Positions 53,186-60,567 of a DNA stretch of 64,000 bases are shown here, one piece after another. The notes under the pieces were generated by a model. It saw only the letters and a list, made by a program, of their open reading frames with translations. It did no database searches and was not told the DNA's origin. Positions within the stretch are counted from its first letter, which is position 1; every line of letters begins with the position of its first letter. The translations under genes and the position numbers were made by a program. The DNA lies in the IMG/VR virus record IMGVR_UViG_3300032282_005530, positions 18,366 to 82,365 of that record; one strand, given 5' to 3'. Source of the DNA: a virus.

Positions 53186-53515
53186 TTAAATATGTGTTTT
53201 ATATGTGCGTTTGCAATTTGGACATTTAGAAATTATATCATTATTTTCGATATTTAATAAAGAATATGTTTCTCGTGAACAATCTAGACAAATTGGATTA
53301 GCAAAAGCCAGTTGCTTTTCCATTAATTCTTCTGGTGTATCCACGAAAAAATCTTCTGATGAATATTCATCTTTTAAATATTCATTCCAATATTTATTCA
53401 GTTCTTCTTCTTCATCTTTATCCATTTTAATTCTCGTAAAATCCTTTGGTGACATAGAAATTTTATATGACGTCAATAATGCGATAAGTATATCATTAAA
53501 CATTTTTATGATCAC
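53186..53515 (-). CDS. Zinc-ribbon-containing small protein
   Basis: This is 109 residues. Acidic middle (KMDKDEEEELNKYWNEYLKDEYSSEDFFV), then CLDCSRETYSLLNIENNDIISKCPNCKRTYKT, a four-cysteine zinc ribbon. Start could be 53515 or the internal Met at 53503. The upstream gap 53088-53185 (AT-rich) shows no gene. Its position next to the UvsE gene is the only context clue. Confidence 0.5.
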   Translation of the reverse strand: MIIKMFNDILIALLTSYKISMSPKDFTRIKMDKDEEEELNKYWNEYLKDEYSSEDFFVDTPEELMEKQLAFANPICLDCSRETYSLLNIENNDIISKCPNCKRTYKTHI

Positions 53516-53520
53516 TAATA

Positions 53521-54450
53521 TTAATTAATAATACCAAAATCATTTCGCATTTTTAAAACCGATAAATTTTTTCCTTTTGCTTCCACATCAACATCAATTT
53601 TATTTTCCATAATTAATTGTTTTTGAACTTCCGGAATTTGATGAATATAATAGCTATGTTTACGGCGTTCTGTAAACGAACCGTTTTCTAGACCAATCTC
53701 AGTATTACTTAGATGCTGAAGAGGCTTGATGTTTCCCCATGTTTTCATCGCTTCATAGCACGCAGTAGAAACGTCCATATCGCCCGTATTGAATGTGTAG
53801 TGGTGCGAATCCCATACGATCGGAGTGCCTGTTTTATCGTGGATTTTAAGAAGTTCTGGAACACTATAAGAACTTTCATCATTCTCAAGTGTTAAACGTT
53901 TACGTGTCTGTTCGGGTAGGGAATTAATTGTTGTAATTGCTCGTTCGATGTTTCCACGTTTACCACCATGAATATTAATTGCATAATAAGGCGAATGATC
54001 AAAGCCCATCTGATCAAACATCCAAGCATGATAATTTAATTCTTTAATTGTATTTTTAATTACATCATCACTGTCACTGCTGATCACAGCGAATTGACCG
54101 GGATGACAAGTTACACGAATATTGTTCTTCTTGAACATGTCGCCAAGAAGTTTAAACTTATTTAGTAATTCTACACTTGATTTAGCAATATCTTCACAAA
54201 ATTCAAATAACGGAAGAACATTGCTAGACATGCGGAATGATTTAATATTAGCCGCATTAAGTTTGGGAACAAGTCTCAATAATTCATTAACATTATTGAG
54301 ATATGTTTGACGTATCATTTCTTCGCTATACTTGCCTTTTTTGAAGGCACCAAGTTGAAGTAATTTTTCGTCAATTGAATTTTCATAAACAATAGAACCA
54401 TCTCGTTTTGTACGAGGTTCCAACCATTGACAACACACAGTTAAGCTCAT
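53521..54450 (-). CDS. uvsE: UV damage endonuclease UvsE
   Basis: This is 309 residues from the ATG at 54450 (GGAGG upstream). MSLTVCCQWLEP is the opening; FRMSSNVLPLFEF, CHPGQFAVISS, YAINIHGGKRGN, LTLENDESSYSVPELL, and IVWDSHHYTFN contain the TIM-barrel metal-binding residues of UvdE/UvsE. It nicks DNA 5' of UV photoproducts. A GC-rich promoter-like segment is just upstream. The length matches the family. Confidence 0.9.
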   Translation of the reverse strand: MSLTVCCQWLEPRTKRDGSIVYENSIDEKLLQLGAFKKGKYSEEMIRQTYLNNVNELLRLVPKLNAANIKSFRMSSNVLPLFEFCEDIAKSSVELLNKFKLLGDMFKKNNIRVTCHPGQFAVISSDSDDVIKNTIKELNYHAWMFDQMGFDHSPYYAINIHGGKRGNIERAITTINSLPEQTRKRLTLENDESSYSVPELLKIHDKTGTPIVWDSHHYTFNTGDMDVSTACYEAMKTWGNIKPLQHLSNTEIGLENGSFTERRKHSYYIHQIPEVQKQLIMENKIDVDVEAKGKNLSVLKMRNDFGIIN

Positions 54451-54467
54451 GCAGCCTCCGAACCCGG

Positions 54468-54496
54468 AGACTAGCATGCCTAGGATGGCAAAGCAA
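54468..54496 (-). promoter_or_regulatory. Possible promoter upstream of uvsE
   Basis: TTGCTT, 17 bp, TAGTCT, again in a GC-rich patch, then CCGGGTTCGGAGG as ribosome site. The -35 is weak, so this is less certain than the tRNA promoters. Confidence 0.45.
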
Positions 54497-54501
54497 GCAG
54501 A

Positions 54502-54765
54502 TTACTTTTGGATTGGATAGTGTAAAATATATCCGTCAAGGATCATTTTTCTTAGTGAAGAATTTATAATACTTGTCTTAGATAAATCGGTTGATGGATT
54601 TTCTCCATCAAGCGTCCACTCTATTGTTGAAATATTATTTTGTATATTTACAATTATTCCTCTTCTACGAATGAACTCTTCTGATTTTAATGGATTTATT
54701 ATCTGTTGTATCAACAGATCTCCAACATTAATATTTCTAAATTCGTATGGTGATTTCATTATCAT
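54502..54765 (-). CDS. Small SH3-like protein
   Basis: This is 87 residues with INVGDLLIQQIINPLKSEEFIRRRGIIVNIQNNISTIEWTLDGENP, a GDL-type small barrel similar to 54974 and 55194. Overlaps the coiled-coil gene by 4 nt (ATGA). Function unknown. Confidence 0.48.
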   Translation of the reverse strand: MIMKSPYEFRNINVGDLLIQQIINPLKSEEFIRRRGIIVNIQNNISTIEWTLDGENPSTDLSKTSIINSSLRKMILDGYILHYPIQK

Positions 54766-54962
54766 GCTTCGTATGTGGTCATATATATTTCAGATAATAC
54801 TTTAATTCTTTCAGCAGTTAATTTTAATATTTCATCTACGCTTTCTACATCAGCATCTTTTTTATTATAATTTTTTTTTGCTGCTTCCCACTTCTGATCT
54901 AGCTCTTCAAGTTGCAATTGTAACTCAAGTTGACGGAAAGGAGTAGAAGTATTTTTTTTCAT
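54762..54962 (-). CDS. Small coiled-coil protein
   Basis: This is 66 residues (FRQLELQLQLEELDQKWEAAKKNYNKKD...), helical throughout, likely coiled coil. It lies between two SH3-like genes; no family is recognised. Confidence 0.45.
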   Translation of the reverse strand: MKKNTSTPFRQLELQLQLEELDQKWEAAKKNYNKKDADVESVDEILKLTAERIKVLSEIYMTTYEA

Positions 54963-54973
54963 TAGAAGTACCT

Positions 54974-55201
54974 TTATTTAACTACTTTGTAATATCCAAA
55001 AATTTCATTTTCTATACGCCATTTTATTATCGATTCAAATATTTCTGTTTCTAAAGCCATATCATTCCACAATACTGAATATACGTATTCTCCATCTAAA
55101 GCATCAAAATATACGCCAGTTATTAATCCGGAAGACAAGTTTAATCCATCAACATATTCTGTTAATAAGTCTCCTATAGAATATAATGGCGGTTCATTCA
55201 T
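54974..55201 (-). CDS. Small SH3-like protein
   Basis: This is 75 residues: YSIGDLLTEYVDGLNLSSGLITGVYFDALDGEYVYSVLWND, a GDL-type small barrel followed by a WR helix. Related to 54502 and 55194. Overlaps the 55194 gene by 8 nt. Confidence 0.48.
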   Translation of the reverse strand: MNEPPLYSIGDLLTEYVDGLNLSSGLITGVYFDALDGEYVYSVLWNDMALETEIFESIIKWRIENEIFGYYKVVK

Positions 55202-55430
55202 TTTTTATTATTTTACAACAAACTTTTAACTTTCTAGCAAGAGTGGTCTCAGAAAACAAATCATCCATTTGCGAACGAGACCAGTAGATTTTATAAAACA
55301 AAACATTATCACCATAGATATGATAAATTATTCCAATATCATGGCGAGAAGTTTCTAAATCATTTGGACAATAATGAATCAAGTCTCCAATAATTATATT
55401 TTTAAGAATTTGTTTTTTAGCTGTTGTCAT
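55194..55430 (-). CDS. Small SH3-like protein
   Basis: This is 78 residues from the ATG at 55430, the first start free of the upstream gene. NIIIGDLIHYCPNDLETSRHDIGIIYHIYGDNVLFYKIYWSRSQMDDLF has the family pattern (GDLxxY ... IYW). The longer frame begins in the neighbouring gene and is rejected. Confidence 0.45.
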   Translation of the reverse strand: MTTAKKQILKNIIIGDLIHYCPNDLETSRHDIGIIYHIYGDNVLFYKIYWSRSQMDDLFSETTLARKLKVCCKIIKNE

Positions 55431-55449
55431 TCTGCGGAACTTAGCAGAA

Positions 55450-55779
55450 TTAATCTTGGCCGTCAAGATCTTCAAGTTCTTCTTCGTTTTCCATTTCTTC
55501 ATCGCTATTTTGCTCAACCATATATTCCATTACAGAATGCATATAATCACTAGCAAGAGTAATATAAGAAGAAACCCACCCTGGAAGTTCATCATTTTTA
55601 TCAAATGATTTATAAATGATTAAACCATTTTTGATCATATCACGAAGCTCGCCTTTTGCCATTTTGCCTTCATGATCTTGCATGTGTTTACGACCCATTT
55701 CAGCAGCTTCGGTTTTTTGCTGAGATTCTTCTACTGCTTGTTCGATCATTTCAAGTAATATTTTATTATCTGATTTCAT
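55450..55779 (-). CDS. Small acidic helical protein
   Basis: This is 109 residues, acidic at the C-terminus (EQNSDEEMENEEELEDLDGQD) with a helical core (EMIEQAVEESQQKTEAAEMGRKHMQD). No domain is recognised. Located between small-barrel genes and the 55789 gene. Confidence 0.45.
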   Translation of the reverse strand: MKSDNKILLEMIEQAVEESQQKTEAAEMGRKHMQDHEGKMAKGELRDMIKNGLIIYKSFDKNDELPGWVSSYITLASDYMHSVMEYMVEQNSDEEMENEEELEDLDGQD

Positions 55780-55788
55780 TTTAATTCC

Positions 55789-56262
55789 TCATTTAAATGG
55801 CCAAGCATCATCAACAGCAAGCATACGATTAAGTACATTTATTTCTTTATCTAATTCTGCTTTTGTTTTTTGTAACATAGGAGTATCAGCAGCTTGACCT
55901 GACATTATTGCTTTTAAATATTTAACTTCAAGTGCAATCATTTTTGTTATTTGAGAAACCAAATCTTTATGGCCCTTCATTTTAAGTTTAATTTTTTTGC
56001 CAGTTAATTTAGCAGAAACGATATTTCTTATATTATCTGTAAATTGTTGCAATGCATCTTGTCGAACTTGTTCATCACTTTGATCTTCGATACTGCCGGC
56101 GTCTTCACCTTCTCTTACGCCTATTTTTCCAATTCTAAATCCCTTTTGTCTGCCATCTCCAACTCCATGATCTTCTATAAAATGGGGTATTTGATATTTT
56201 GCCGGTTCTTCATTATAAGCAATAACCTTACCCATTTTATATTCTTGATTATGTTTTCTCAT
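55789..56262 (-). CDS. Small protein, unknown
   Basis: This is 157 residues: an N-terminal segment (PAKYQIPHFIEDHGVGDGRQKGFRIGKIG), then a helical region (ALQQFTDNIRNIVSAKLTGKKIKLKMKGHKDLVSQI). No motif is recognised. Ten nt separate it from the 55450 gene downstream. Confidence 0.45.
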   Translation of the reverse strand: MRKHNQEYKMGKVIAYNEEPAKYQIPHFIEDHGVGDGRQKGFRIGKIGVREGEDAGSIEDQSDEQVRQDALQQFTDNIRNIVSAKLTGKKIKLKMKGHKDLVSQITKMIALEVKYLKAIMSGQAADTPMLQKTKAELDKEINVLNRMLAVDDAWPFK

Positions 56263-56312
56263 TTAATTTCTCCAAATATCTTTATTAATTATTCCTTATC
56301 TAATTATAATAC

Positions 56313-56708
56313 ATGGGAACAAAAAAATTAATTACTCCTAAAATCATAAAAAGAATTTATCTCATAGTCTATGATCAGCAAGAGTTCTTTGGTTACGATC
56401 CAAATACGCCAATAAAAGCTTTTAAAACAAAAAAATCTGCAGAAATATACGCAGCAACAAGAAATTTTGAATTTCAAACAATTTGTATGCTTGATGAAGA
56501 AGACTATGAAAGTTATGTTCTATCTAACAATTATTCTGATTATGTTATTTCAGTAAGCGATTTTCGAGACGCCCACGGTTTTATTAAAGAAGAGATGTTA
56601 AGATTACAAAGAAATAAAATGTCATCAAATCTATGGGAAATCTTAAACAATATAAAGCCGTTTAAAGTTATACCGATTGAATATATAACTGATTCAAAAG
56701 ATCTTTAA
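56313..56708 (+). CDS. Rightward small protein, unknown
   Basis: This is a 131-residue rightward gene in a leftward cluster: KIIKRIYLIVYDQQEFFGYDPNTPIKAFKTKKSAEIYAATRNFEF. The frame looks coding (AT-ending codons, no stops) and is not a shadow, since no leftward frame is long here. It ends 4 nt inside the convergent metallopeptidase gene. Whether it is translated from a leaderless transcript is not clear. No family is recognised. Confidence 0.5.
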   Translation: MGTKKLITPKIIKRIYLIVYDQQEFFGYDPNTPIKAFKTKKSAEIYAATRNFEFQTICMLDEEDYESYVLSNNYSDYVISVSDFRDAHGFIKEEMLRLQRNKMSSNLWEILNNIKPFKVIPIEYITDSKDL

Positions 56709-57958
56709 ACATCGATTTGGTCAATAACATGTGTACTGCTAAAGGATAATTCGCGATAGAATTTTTTCACGAATTCCTTGGTTATTTTGGCAATTTCTTT
56801 TTTGGCGTCTTTATCTTTCAGCATTTTTTCGAATTCATCACGAACAAGCTTGCGGATCTCTTCTTTTGTGAGTTCTTCTGTAAGGATTGTGCTTTCTTTT
56901 AGTATAACTTTAATCTTGTTCATAATGATATTTTCCTGCAATTGATCGTTTACAGAAGTATATAGAATTGACAAAGCATAATTATAAAATTTCGGATTAT
57001 ATGTTTTTATCGTTTCTAAATTATCTTTTATATTATTCATATACGTTTTAATGTTTTGCTGTTCAAGTTCTTTGTATAACTGTTTTTCTTCGGCGGATAA
57101 TTGAGAGCCAACTAATTTCTTTAAAAGAACTTTTTTTGCAAAAGGTAGTTGCTCTGGTTCAATATTTAGAATATTGATCATGTCATTAAATAAAGTAACA
57201 GAATTCTGTGCATATGTTTGAATTTCATTTGGATTATCGTTTGGCGTAGCACCAAGAGAAGTTGCACGTGGTGCGGCTCCATATGATGATAATCCAGTTG
57301 CTTGTCTAACTATGTTGACAAATAAATGTTGAAACTCATGATAAACAGTTCTCTTTGTAAGAGATAATTCCTTATCGATAGTTTTAAACAATTCTTCAAC
57401 ATTACTTTGAAATACAAGACCTTCAAATGGTTCAACATTATAATTGACAGAGATGCTCATGGATTCATAATCCATAATTCCGTGATACTTATCTTCTTTT
57501 CTTGAAAGTTCTAGGAGCATTTTAATGTCTTTAAAACCGGTTGAATCAAGATAGGCTTGCATTGCCTTGGTTGCTCGCTTTTGACCCATCCCAGCTGATT
57601 TAAATGCGTTTACAGCTGTTTCTTGTTTTAAGATGTGTGGAATTATTTTTTCACTTGGCAGAGAAGCAATTTCATATATTATTTTTTGAGACAAATCAGA
57701 ATCTAAATTGCTTTTAAAATCTGCAGCAGATATAGGACTTTTACCAACAAGTAGATCACTATATTGTTCTTTAAATCTATCAAGAGCAATTTTGTATAAA
57801 TTGGTGCCTTTTTTATTTTTTGATTCTTTCTTATTATTATGAACCAAGAATATTTCAACAAGTTTTAAATAATTTAATTTATAGAAATTCGAAATGCCAT
57901 CAACCAAATCATCGCTGACGGATATTGTTCGTCTTTCTTGAAGTTTAACTTTTATCAT
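56705..57958 (-). CDS. Large HExxH metallopeptidase-like protein
   Basis: This is 417 residues. LTKRTVYHEFQHLFVNIV contains HExxH; a downstream NEIQTYAQN supplies a possible third ligand (E). The C-terminal 60 residues are charged (EEIRKLVRDEFEKMLKDKDAKKEIAKITKEFVKKFYREL), a phage-typical tail. No signal peptide. It is coupled to the 57955 gene by a 4-nt overlap. Roles as virion or prohead proteases are possible. Confidence 0.65.
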   Translation of the reverse strand: MIKVKLQERRTISVSDDLVDGISNFYKLNYLKLVEIFLVHNNKKESKNKKGTNLYKIALDRFKEQYSDLLVGKSPISAADFKSNLDSDLSQKIIYEIASLPSEKIIPHILKQETAVNAFKSAGMGQKRATKAMQAYLDSTGFKDIKMLLELSRKEDKYHGIMDYESMSISVNYNVEPFEGLVFQSNVEELFKTIDKELSLTKRTVYHEFQHLFVNIVRQATGLSSYGAAPRATSLGATPNDNPNEIQTYAQNSVTLFNDMINILNIEPEQLPFAKKVLLKKLVGSQLSAEEKQLYKELEQQNIKTYMNNIKDNLETIKTYNPKFYNYALSILYTSVNDQLQENIIMNKIKVILKESTILTEELTKEEIRKLVRDEFEKMLKDKDAKKEIAKITKEFVKKFYRELSFSSTHVIDQIDV

Positions 57959-58971
57959 TTTGCTTTAAATATAATAGTATCTTTTTCTTTTAATTGTTCT
58001 TCAGTTTCTGTTGCAACGTTTTCATTTCCGGGTTTACGCACACCAAAGAAAAACATTCCACCAGCAGATTTATAATTTACAATAACAAATTCTTGTCCTT
58101 TATCATTTTTTACATCAAAATGATTGTTCATTTCTTTTGTAAAATTATTTCTTAATTCATCTAATTTTAGCGTATTATTCATATTCTTATATGCACTAAA
58201 AACTTCACTCAATATTGAACCGATTTGACTATCTGCTGTAAACGTATAGCGTACCGGTGGCTTTGTTGGATCGATCGAAGGATAATATTTTTGTTTGAAT
58301 ACAAGTCCACCAGCAAGCTTTTTCTTTGCTTCTTCTAATTTATCGTGATATTTTTGTTTTTTATCTACATCTGTACCGGTGCCTTTATCTAGATTAGAAA
58401 ATGAACCAGGTGTCTTACTTGTTATTAAATCTTTTATGCCAATCTTAACGTTATAGGCTCCGGGAGCGTTTTGACCTTGTATTAGTGCGCCCGTTGTACT
58501 AGCAAGCAGTTCAGCAAGGCTTTTACCATCTTTAAAAGTTATTTTTGTTGCCAGACTTGCTCCGGATGTATCTCCAATATTATATATATTTGCTAGATTT
58601 CTTGCTCGTCCATGATGTTCAACAACTTGATACACCGGTGTATTATCTCTTTGCTTATCAAGTCCTCTCGGTTCCAATATAAGTTCTGGTGGTTCTGTTT
58701 TTACTATACTCGAAAGGGCTGACATCATTCTTAATGCTCGTCTTTGTATATCGAATTTTTCTTCTTTAGAAGCCAAGATTTGTTTCTGTTCTTCTTCGGT
58801 TGGTTTAATTATAATTCTTTCTATATCTGCCGGTGGAACAGTTAGTCTTAAGAATTGCTGAGAATTCACGTTTGCCATCTGTGGATTTAGTTGTTCTTCT
58901 TCAACAAGCAATTCACGTTTTGGTTTTGCAAAACTATGCCAAGCATTATAAAATTGTTTGTAATTTGTCAT
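57955..58971 (-). CDS. Probable internal virion protein with tag-like N-terminus
   Basis: This is 338 residues starting MTNYKQFYNAWHSFAKPK at the ATG at 58971; the longer frame crosses the AT-to-GC junction and is rejected. The tag is followed by PQMANVNSQQFLRLTVPPADIERIIIKP, a basic/beta-rich body and a C-terminal Gly-rich segment. No enzymatic motif is recognised. It is the last gene before the GC-rich module. Confidence 0.5.
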   Translation of the reverse strand: MTNYKQFYNAWHSFAKPKRELLVEEEQLNPQMANVNSQQFLRLTVPPADIERIIIKPTEEEQKQILASKEEKFDIQRRALRMMSALSSIVKTEPPELILEPRGLDKQRDNTPVYQVVEHHGRARNLANIYNIGDTSGASLATKITFKDGKSLAELLASTTGALIQGQNAPGAYNVKIGIKDLITSKTPGSFSNLDKGTGTDVDKKQKYHDKLEEAKKKLAGGLVFKQKYYPSIDPTKPPVRYTFTADSQIGSILSEVFSAYKNMNNTLKLDELRNNFTKEMNNHFDVKNDKGQEFVIVNYKSAGGMFFFGVRKPGNENVATETEEQLKEKDTIIFKAK

Positions 58972-59036
58972 ATGATATAAATAGGCAAAAAGAAAAATCC
59001 CGGAAAAATTCCCAGGAAATTTTTTTCGATGCCCGA

Positions 59037-59103
59037 TTTTTAGAGATGTTTTAGATTTTTTGAGAATTCTTGACGCAGTGCGAAAAGTCAAAATCTCTAA
59101 AAA
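59037..59103. repeat. Inverted repeat at the AT/GC junction
   Basis: TTTTTAGAGAT at 59037-59047 and its exact reverse complement ATCTCTAAAAA at 59093-59103 flank a 45-bp core. It lies at the composition switch. The unassigned stretch 58972-59214 holds no convincing gene. Confidence 0.6.
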
Positions 59104-59167
59104 TTTCCCGTGTGTTGTGGGGGTACTTAGTACAGATCACCCACCCTCCCACCTATAGGGACATACA

Positions 59168-59200
59168 TTCCGGGGAATGGGGGACCTGTGTCCCCCGTCA
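59168..59200 (-). terminator. Tandem GC-rich hairpins after the 59215 gene
   Basis: CATTCC-GG-GGAATG and then GGGGGAC-CTGT-GTCCCCC. They would end leftward transcription of the small genes at 59215-59585; a T-run is absent, so the efficiency is uncertain. Confidence 0.4.
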
Positions 59201-59214
59201 CAGTATACAGTTGA

Positions 59215-59385
59215 TCAATCGTTCCAGTGCGCAGTAGCAATAGTGATCACGCGACAAGGCCATTCACGATCAGCTGTAGGATAGATGCCAGCGTCACGCA
59301 TGCGCTCAACCTGAAACGCTGTATAGATCAAAGAGATGATCGGGTCACGGCTGAAAGGTGAACGGAGATACATAAAGTTTTGCAC
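59215..59385 (-). CDS. Small protein, unknown (module gene)
   Basis: This is 56 residues from a GTG at 59385 with AGGAT 5 nt upstream; the AGGAT overlaps the stop of the 59397 gene, so translation is coupled. It has RSPFSRDPIISLIYTAFQVERMRDAGIYPTADREWPCR. The ATG at 59373 is an alternative start. No family is recognised. GC-rich codons. Confidence 0.5.
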   Translation of the reverse strand: MQNFMYLRSPFSRDPIISLIYTAFQVERMRDAGIYPTADREWPCRVITIATAHWND

Positions 59386-59396
59386 TGTGTATCCTT

Positions 59397-59585
59397 TCAA
59401 GCGTTGGCAGCGGGGATATATTCGCACACTTCGTTGATCAGTTCATTGATCAGATCAGCACAATAGGCAATCTCATCGTGATCATCGTTGTCGAAAGCCA
59501 CAAGCAAACAGCAGTCAAGCTGACGGAAAGATTGCATCATGGCGATATTGGAGAACTGTTCGGCGAGGTGCTTGGCGTTGTTCAT
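59397..59585 (-). CDS. Small protein, unknown (module gene, leaderless)
   Basis: This is 62 residues: MNNAKHLAEQFSNIAMMQSFRQLDCC, then an acidic/helical C-terminus (NDDHDEIAYCADLINELINEVCE). The ATG is 6 nt after the -10 of the 59592 promoter and no ribosome site precedes it, so a leaderless mRNA is likely. First gene of a two-gene unit with 59215. Confidence 0.55.
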   Translation of the reverse strand: MNNAKHLAEQFSNIAMMQSFRQLDCCLLVAFDNDDHDEIAYCADLINELINEVCEYIPAANA

Positions 59586-59591
59586 GCGATC

Positions 59592-59620
59592 ACTGTATCC
59601 CGATCACGTGGAGATCACAA
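59592..59620 (-). promoter_or_regulatory. Module promoter P1 (leaderless geometry)
   Basis: TTGTGA, 17 bp containing GATC, TACAGT, then 6 nt to the ATG at 59585. A perfect TGTGA-N6-TCACA site is centred about 61 bp upstream of the inferred start (59638-59653). Confidence 0.7.
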
Positions 59621-59637
59621 GCGCAAGAACAGAAAGT

Positions 59638-59653
59638 TGTGATGCAGGTCACA
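59638..59653. promoter_or_regulatory. CRP-like palindrome
   Basis: TGTGA-TGCAGG-TCACA, an exact match to the E. coli CRP consensus, one bp from dyad element R1 and at the class I distance (about -61) from P1. Confidence 0.55.
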
Positions 59654-59654
59654 C

Positions 59655-59714
59655 TTGCAAGGATCATGCCAGCGGGCACAAACCGGGTCGGCGCCCCTGG
59701 CATGGTTTATGCAA
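59655..59714. repeat. Dyad element R1 (60 bp)
   Basis: Left arm TTGCAAGGATCATGCCA, 26-bp core with CCGGGTCGG, right arm TGGCATGGTTTATGCAA. Both arms read outward as TGGCAYG-N4-YTGCA with GG-N10-GC, the sigma54 -24/-12 spacing. Lies between the 59592 promoter and the 59730 gene's stop. Confidence 0.85.
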
Positions 59715-59729
59715 GGGGATCCGGTAGGG

Positions 59730-60011
59730 TCACAGATCCCAGTTGAAATCCCAGTTGACGGAACGCATATTCTGTGCGTTGGCGATCGTCAGTTGCGACT
59801 GATACACCCGAAAGGATGCATCGCCATCGTGATCCGCTTCTTCGTTGACAGCGTCAAGGATCTGTGCTGCTTCCGAGCGGCGGATCGCACGGTTCCACGC
59901 TGCCTTGGCATTACGACGCAGAGACGGCGTGCCGTTGCACATCGGGCACATGCACGACTGATAGCCCTTGCGGGCGTGGTTGTAGTTGGCGAGGGTGCGA
60001 GCGGTGTTCAT
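59730..60011 (-). CDS. Small CxCxxC protein (module gene, leaderless)
   Basis: This is 93 residues with SCMCPMCNGTPS (four Cys in six residues), then an Arg/Ala-rich helical region and an aromatic tail (VNWDFNWDL). The ATG at 60011 is 6 nt after the -10 of the 60018 promoter, so leaderless translation is likely. Unrecognised; a zinc or nucleic-acid-binding role is possible. Confidence 0.55.
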   Translation of the reverse strand: MNTARTLANYNHARKGYQSCMCPMCNGTPSLRRNAKAAWNRAIRRSEAAQILDAVNEEADHDGDASFRVYQSQLTIANAQNMRSVNWDFNWDL

Positions 60012-60017
60012 AGGTGA

Positions 60018-60046
60018 TCCTTAGCAGAGAGATCGTGAGGTGTCAA
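60018..60046 (-). promoter_or_regulatory. Module promoter P2
   Basis: TTGACA, 17 bp with CGATCTCTCTGC, TAAGGA, 6 nt, ATG. Its -35 ends at the base before the stop codon of the 60047 gene, so it abuts it. Shares the CGATCTCT stretch with the promoters at 39965 and 61198. Confidence 0.75.
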
Positions 60047-60298
60047 TCAGTAATCGGCGGTGTTGTAGGCTTCCCAGATCAGGTGCTGCAACGCGCAATC
60101 GTATTCGTTGTGTTCCTGCTGATTCCAGATCTGGAACGCATAGGAATCAAAGAGCGGAGCACCGTCGTTGATCGTTTCGTCATCGTTGAAAAGAGCTTCA
60201 ACGTGCGAGCGGTCGCAGATCAAACGATCGTAATCGTTGCAACCGACAAAGAAGTTAGCGGGAGGAAGGACGGCACCGGGCTTGGTCGTGTTGTTCAT
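60047..60298 (-). CDS. Small acidic protein (module gene, leaderless)
   Basis: This is 83 residues from the ATG at 60298, chosen because it lies 6 nt after the -10 of the 60305 promoter; the 149-codon longer frame crosses that promoter. Sequence: FFVGCNDYDRLICDRSHVEALFNDDETINDGAPLF, then an aromatic C-terminus. Acidic, no recognised family; DNA-mimic or inhibitor roles are possible but unshown. Confidence 0.55.
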   Translation of the reverse strand: MNNTTKPGAVLPPANFFVGCNDYDRLICDRSHVEALFNDDETINDGAPLFDSYAFQIWNQQEHNEYDCALQHLIWEAYNTADY

Positions 60299-60304
60299 GC
60301 GATC

Positions 60305-60333
60305 AACGTAGCGGCTCCCGTTCATACCGTCAA
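60305..60333 (-). promoter_or_regulatory. Module promoter P3
   Basis: TTGACG, 17 bp, TACGTT, then 6 nt to the ATG at 60298. A perfect CRP-like palindrome (60352-60367) is centred about 61.5 bp upstream of the inferred start. Confidence 0.7.
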
Positions 60334-60351
60334 GCGGTGTTCTTGTGTTGT

Positions 60352-60367
60352 TGTGATAGCGGTCACA
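60352..60367. promoter_or_regulatory. CRP-like palindrome
   Basis: TGTGA-TAGCGG-TCACA, exact consensus; at -61.5 from the inferred start of the P3 transcript, the canonical class I position. Confidence 0.55.
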
Positions 60368-60377
60368 TCGGCGGCGC

Positions 60378-60406
60378 ACATTAGCAGATCCGTTCTGGGG
60401 TGTCAA
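60378..60406 (-). promoter_or_regulatory. Orphan leftward promoter O1
   Basis: TTGACA, 17 bp ending GGATCTGC, TAATGT. No ATG at 6 nt; the transcript would begin GCGCCGCCGATGTGACC and run into the 60298 gene region. Belongs to a set of three (60378, 61198, 63330). Confidence 0.6.
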
Positions 60407-60420
60407 TCTTTCTTTCTCTC

Positions 60421-60480
60421 TTGCAGGAATCGTGCCAAGGGGCCAAAACCGGTTCGGCAGGCTTGGCACGTTTATTGCAT
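60421..60480. repeat. Dyad element R2 (60 bp)
   Basis: TTGCAGGAATCGTGCCA, 26-bp core with CCGGTTCGG, TGGCACGTTTATTGCAT. Right arm is a full match to TGGCACG-N4-TTGCA. A CRP-like site begins 2 bp beyond its right end. Confidence 0.85.
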
Positions 60481-60481
60481 A

Positions 60482-60497
60482 CGTGATACAGATCACA
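60482..60497. promoter_or_regulatory. CRP-like palindrome (one mismatch)
   Basis: CGTGA-TACAGA-TCACA adjacent to R2 (1 bp gap). Confidence 0.4.
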
Positions 60498-60509
60498 CAA
60501 GCCGGGTTG

Positions 60510-60540
60510 ACAAAACAAAACCCGCCATCTAGGCGGGGTC
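60510..60540 (-). terminator. Rho-independent terminator after the 60568 gene
   Basis: On the minus strand ACCCCGCC pairs with GGCGGGT across a short loop, followed by TTTTGTTTTG. Confidence 0.75.
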
Positions 60541-60567
60541 TGCTCTTATTCCATTATGTGATCGCGA

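Noticed and set aside
58972-59091. Extension of the 57955 gene to 59091
   Set aside because: It crosses the AT/GC junction repeat; the internal ATG with a tag-like start is preferred.
59539-60017. Rightward frames on the opposite strand of the module genes
   Set aside because: They overlap genes with proper promoters and start sites on the minus strand; shadows in GC-rich DNA.
60299-60496. N-terminal extension of the 60047 gene to 149 codons
   Set aside because: It would cross promoters P3 and O1 and dyad R2; the ATG at 60298 has the leaderless spacing.
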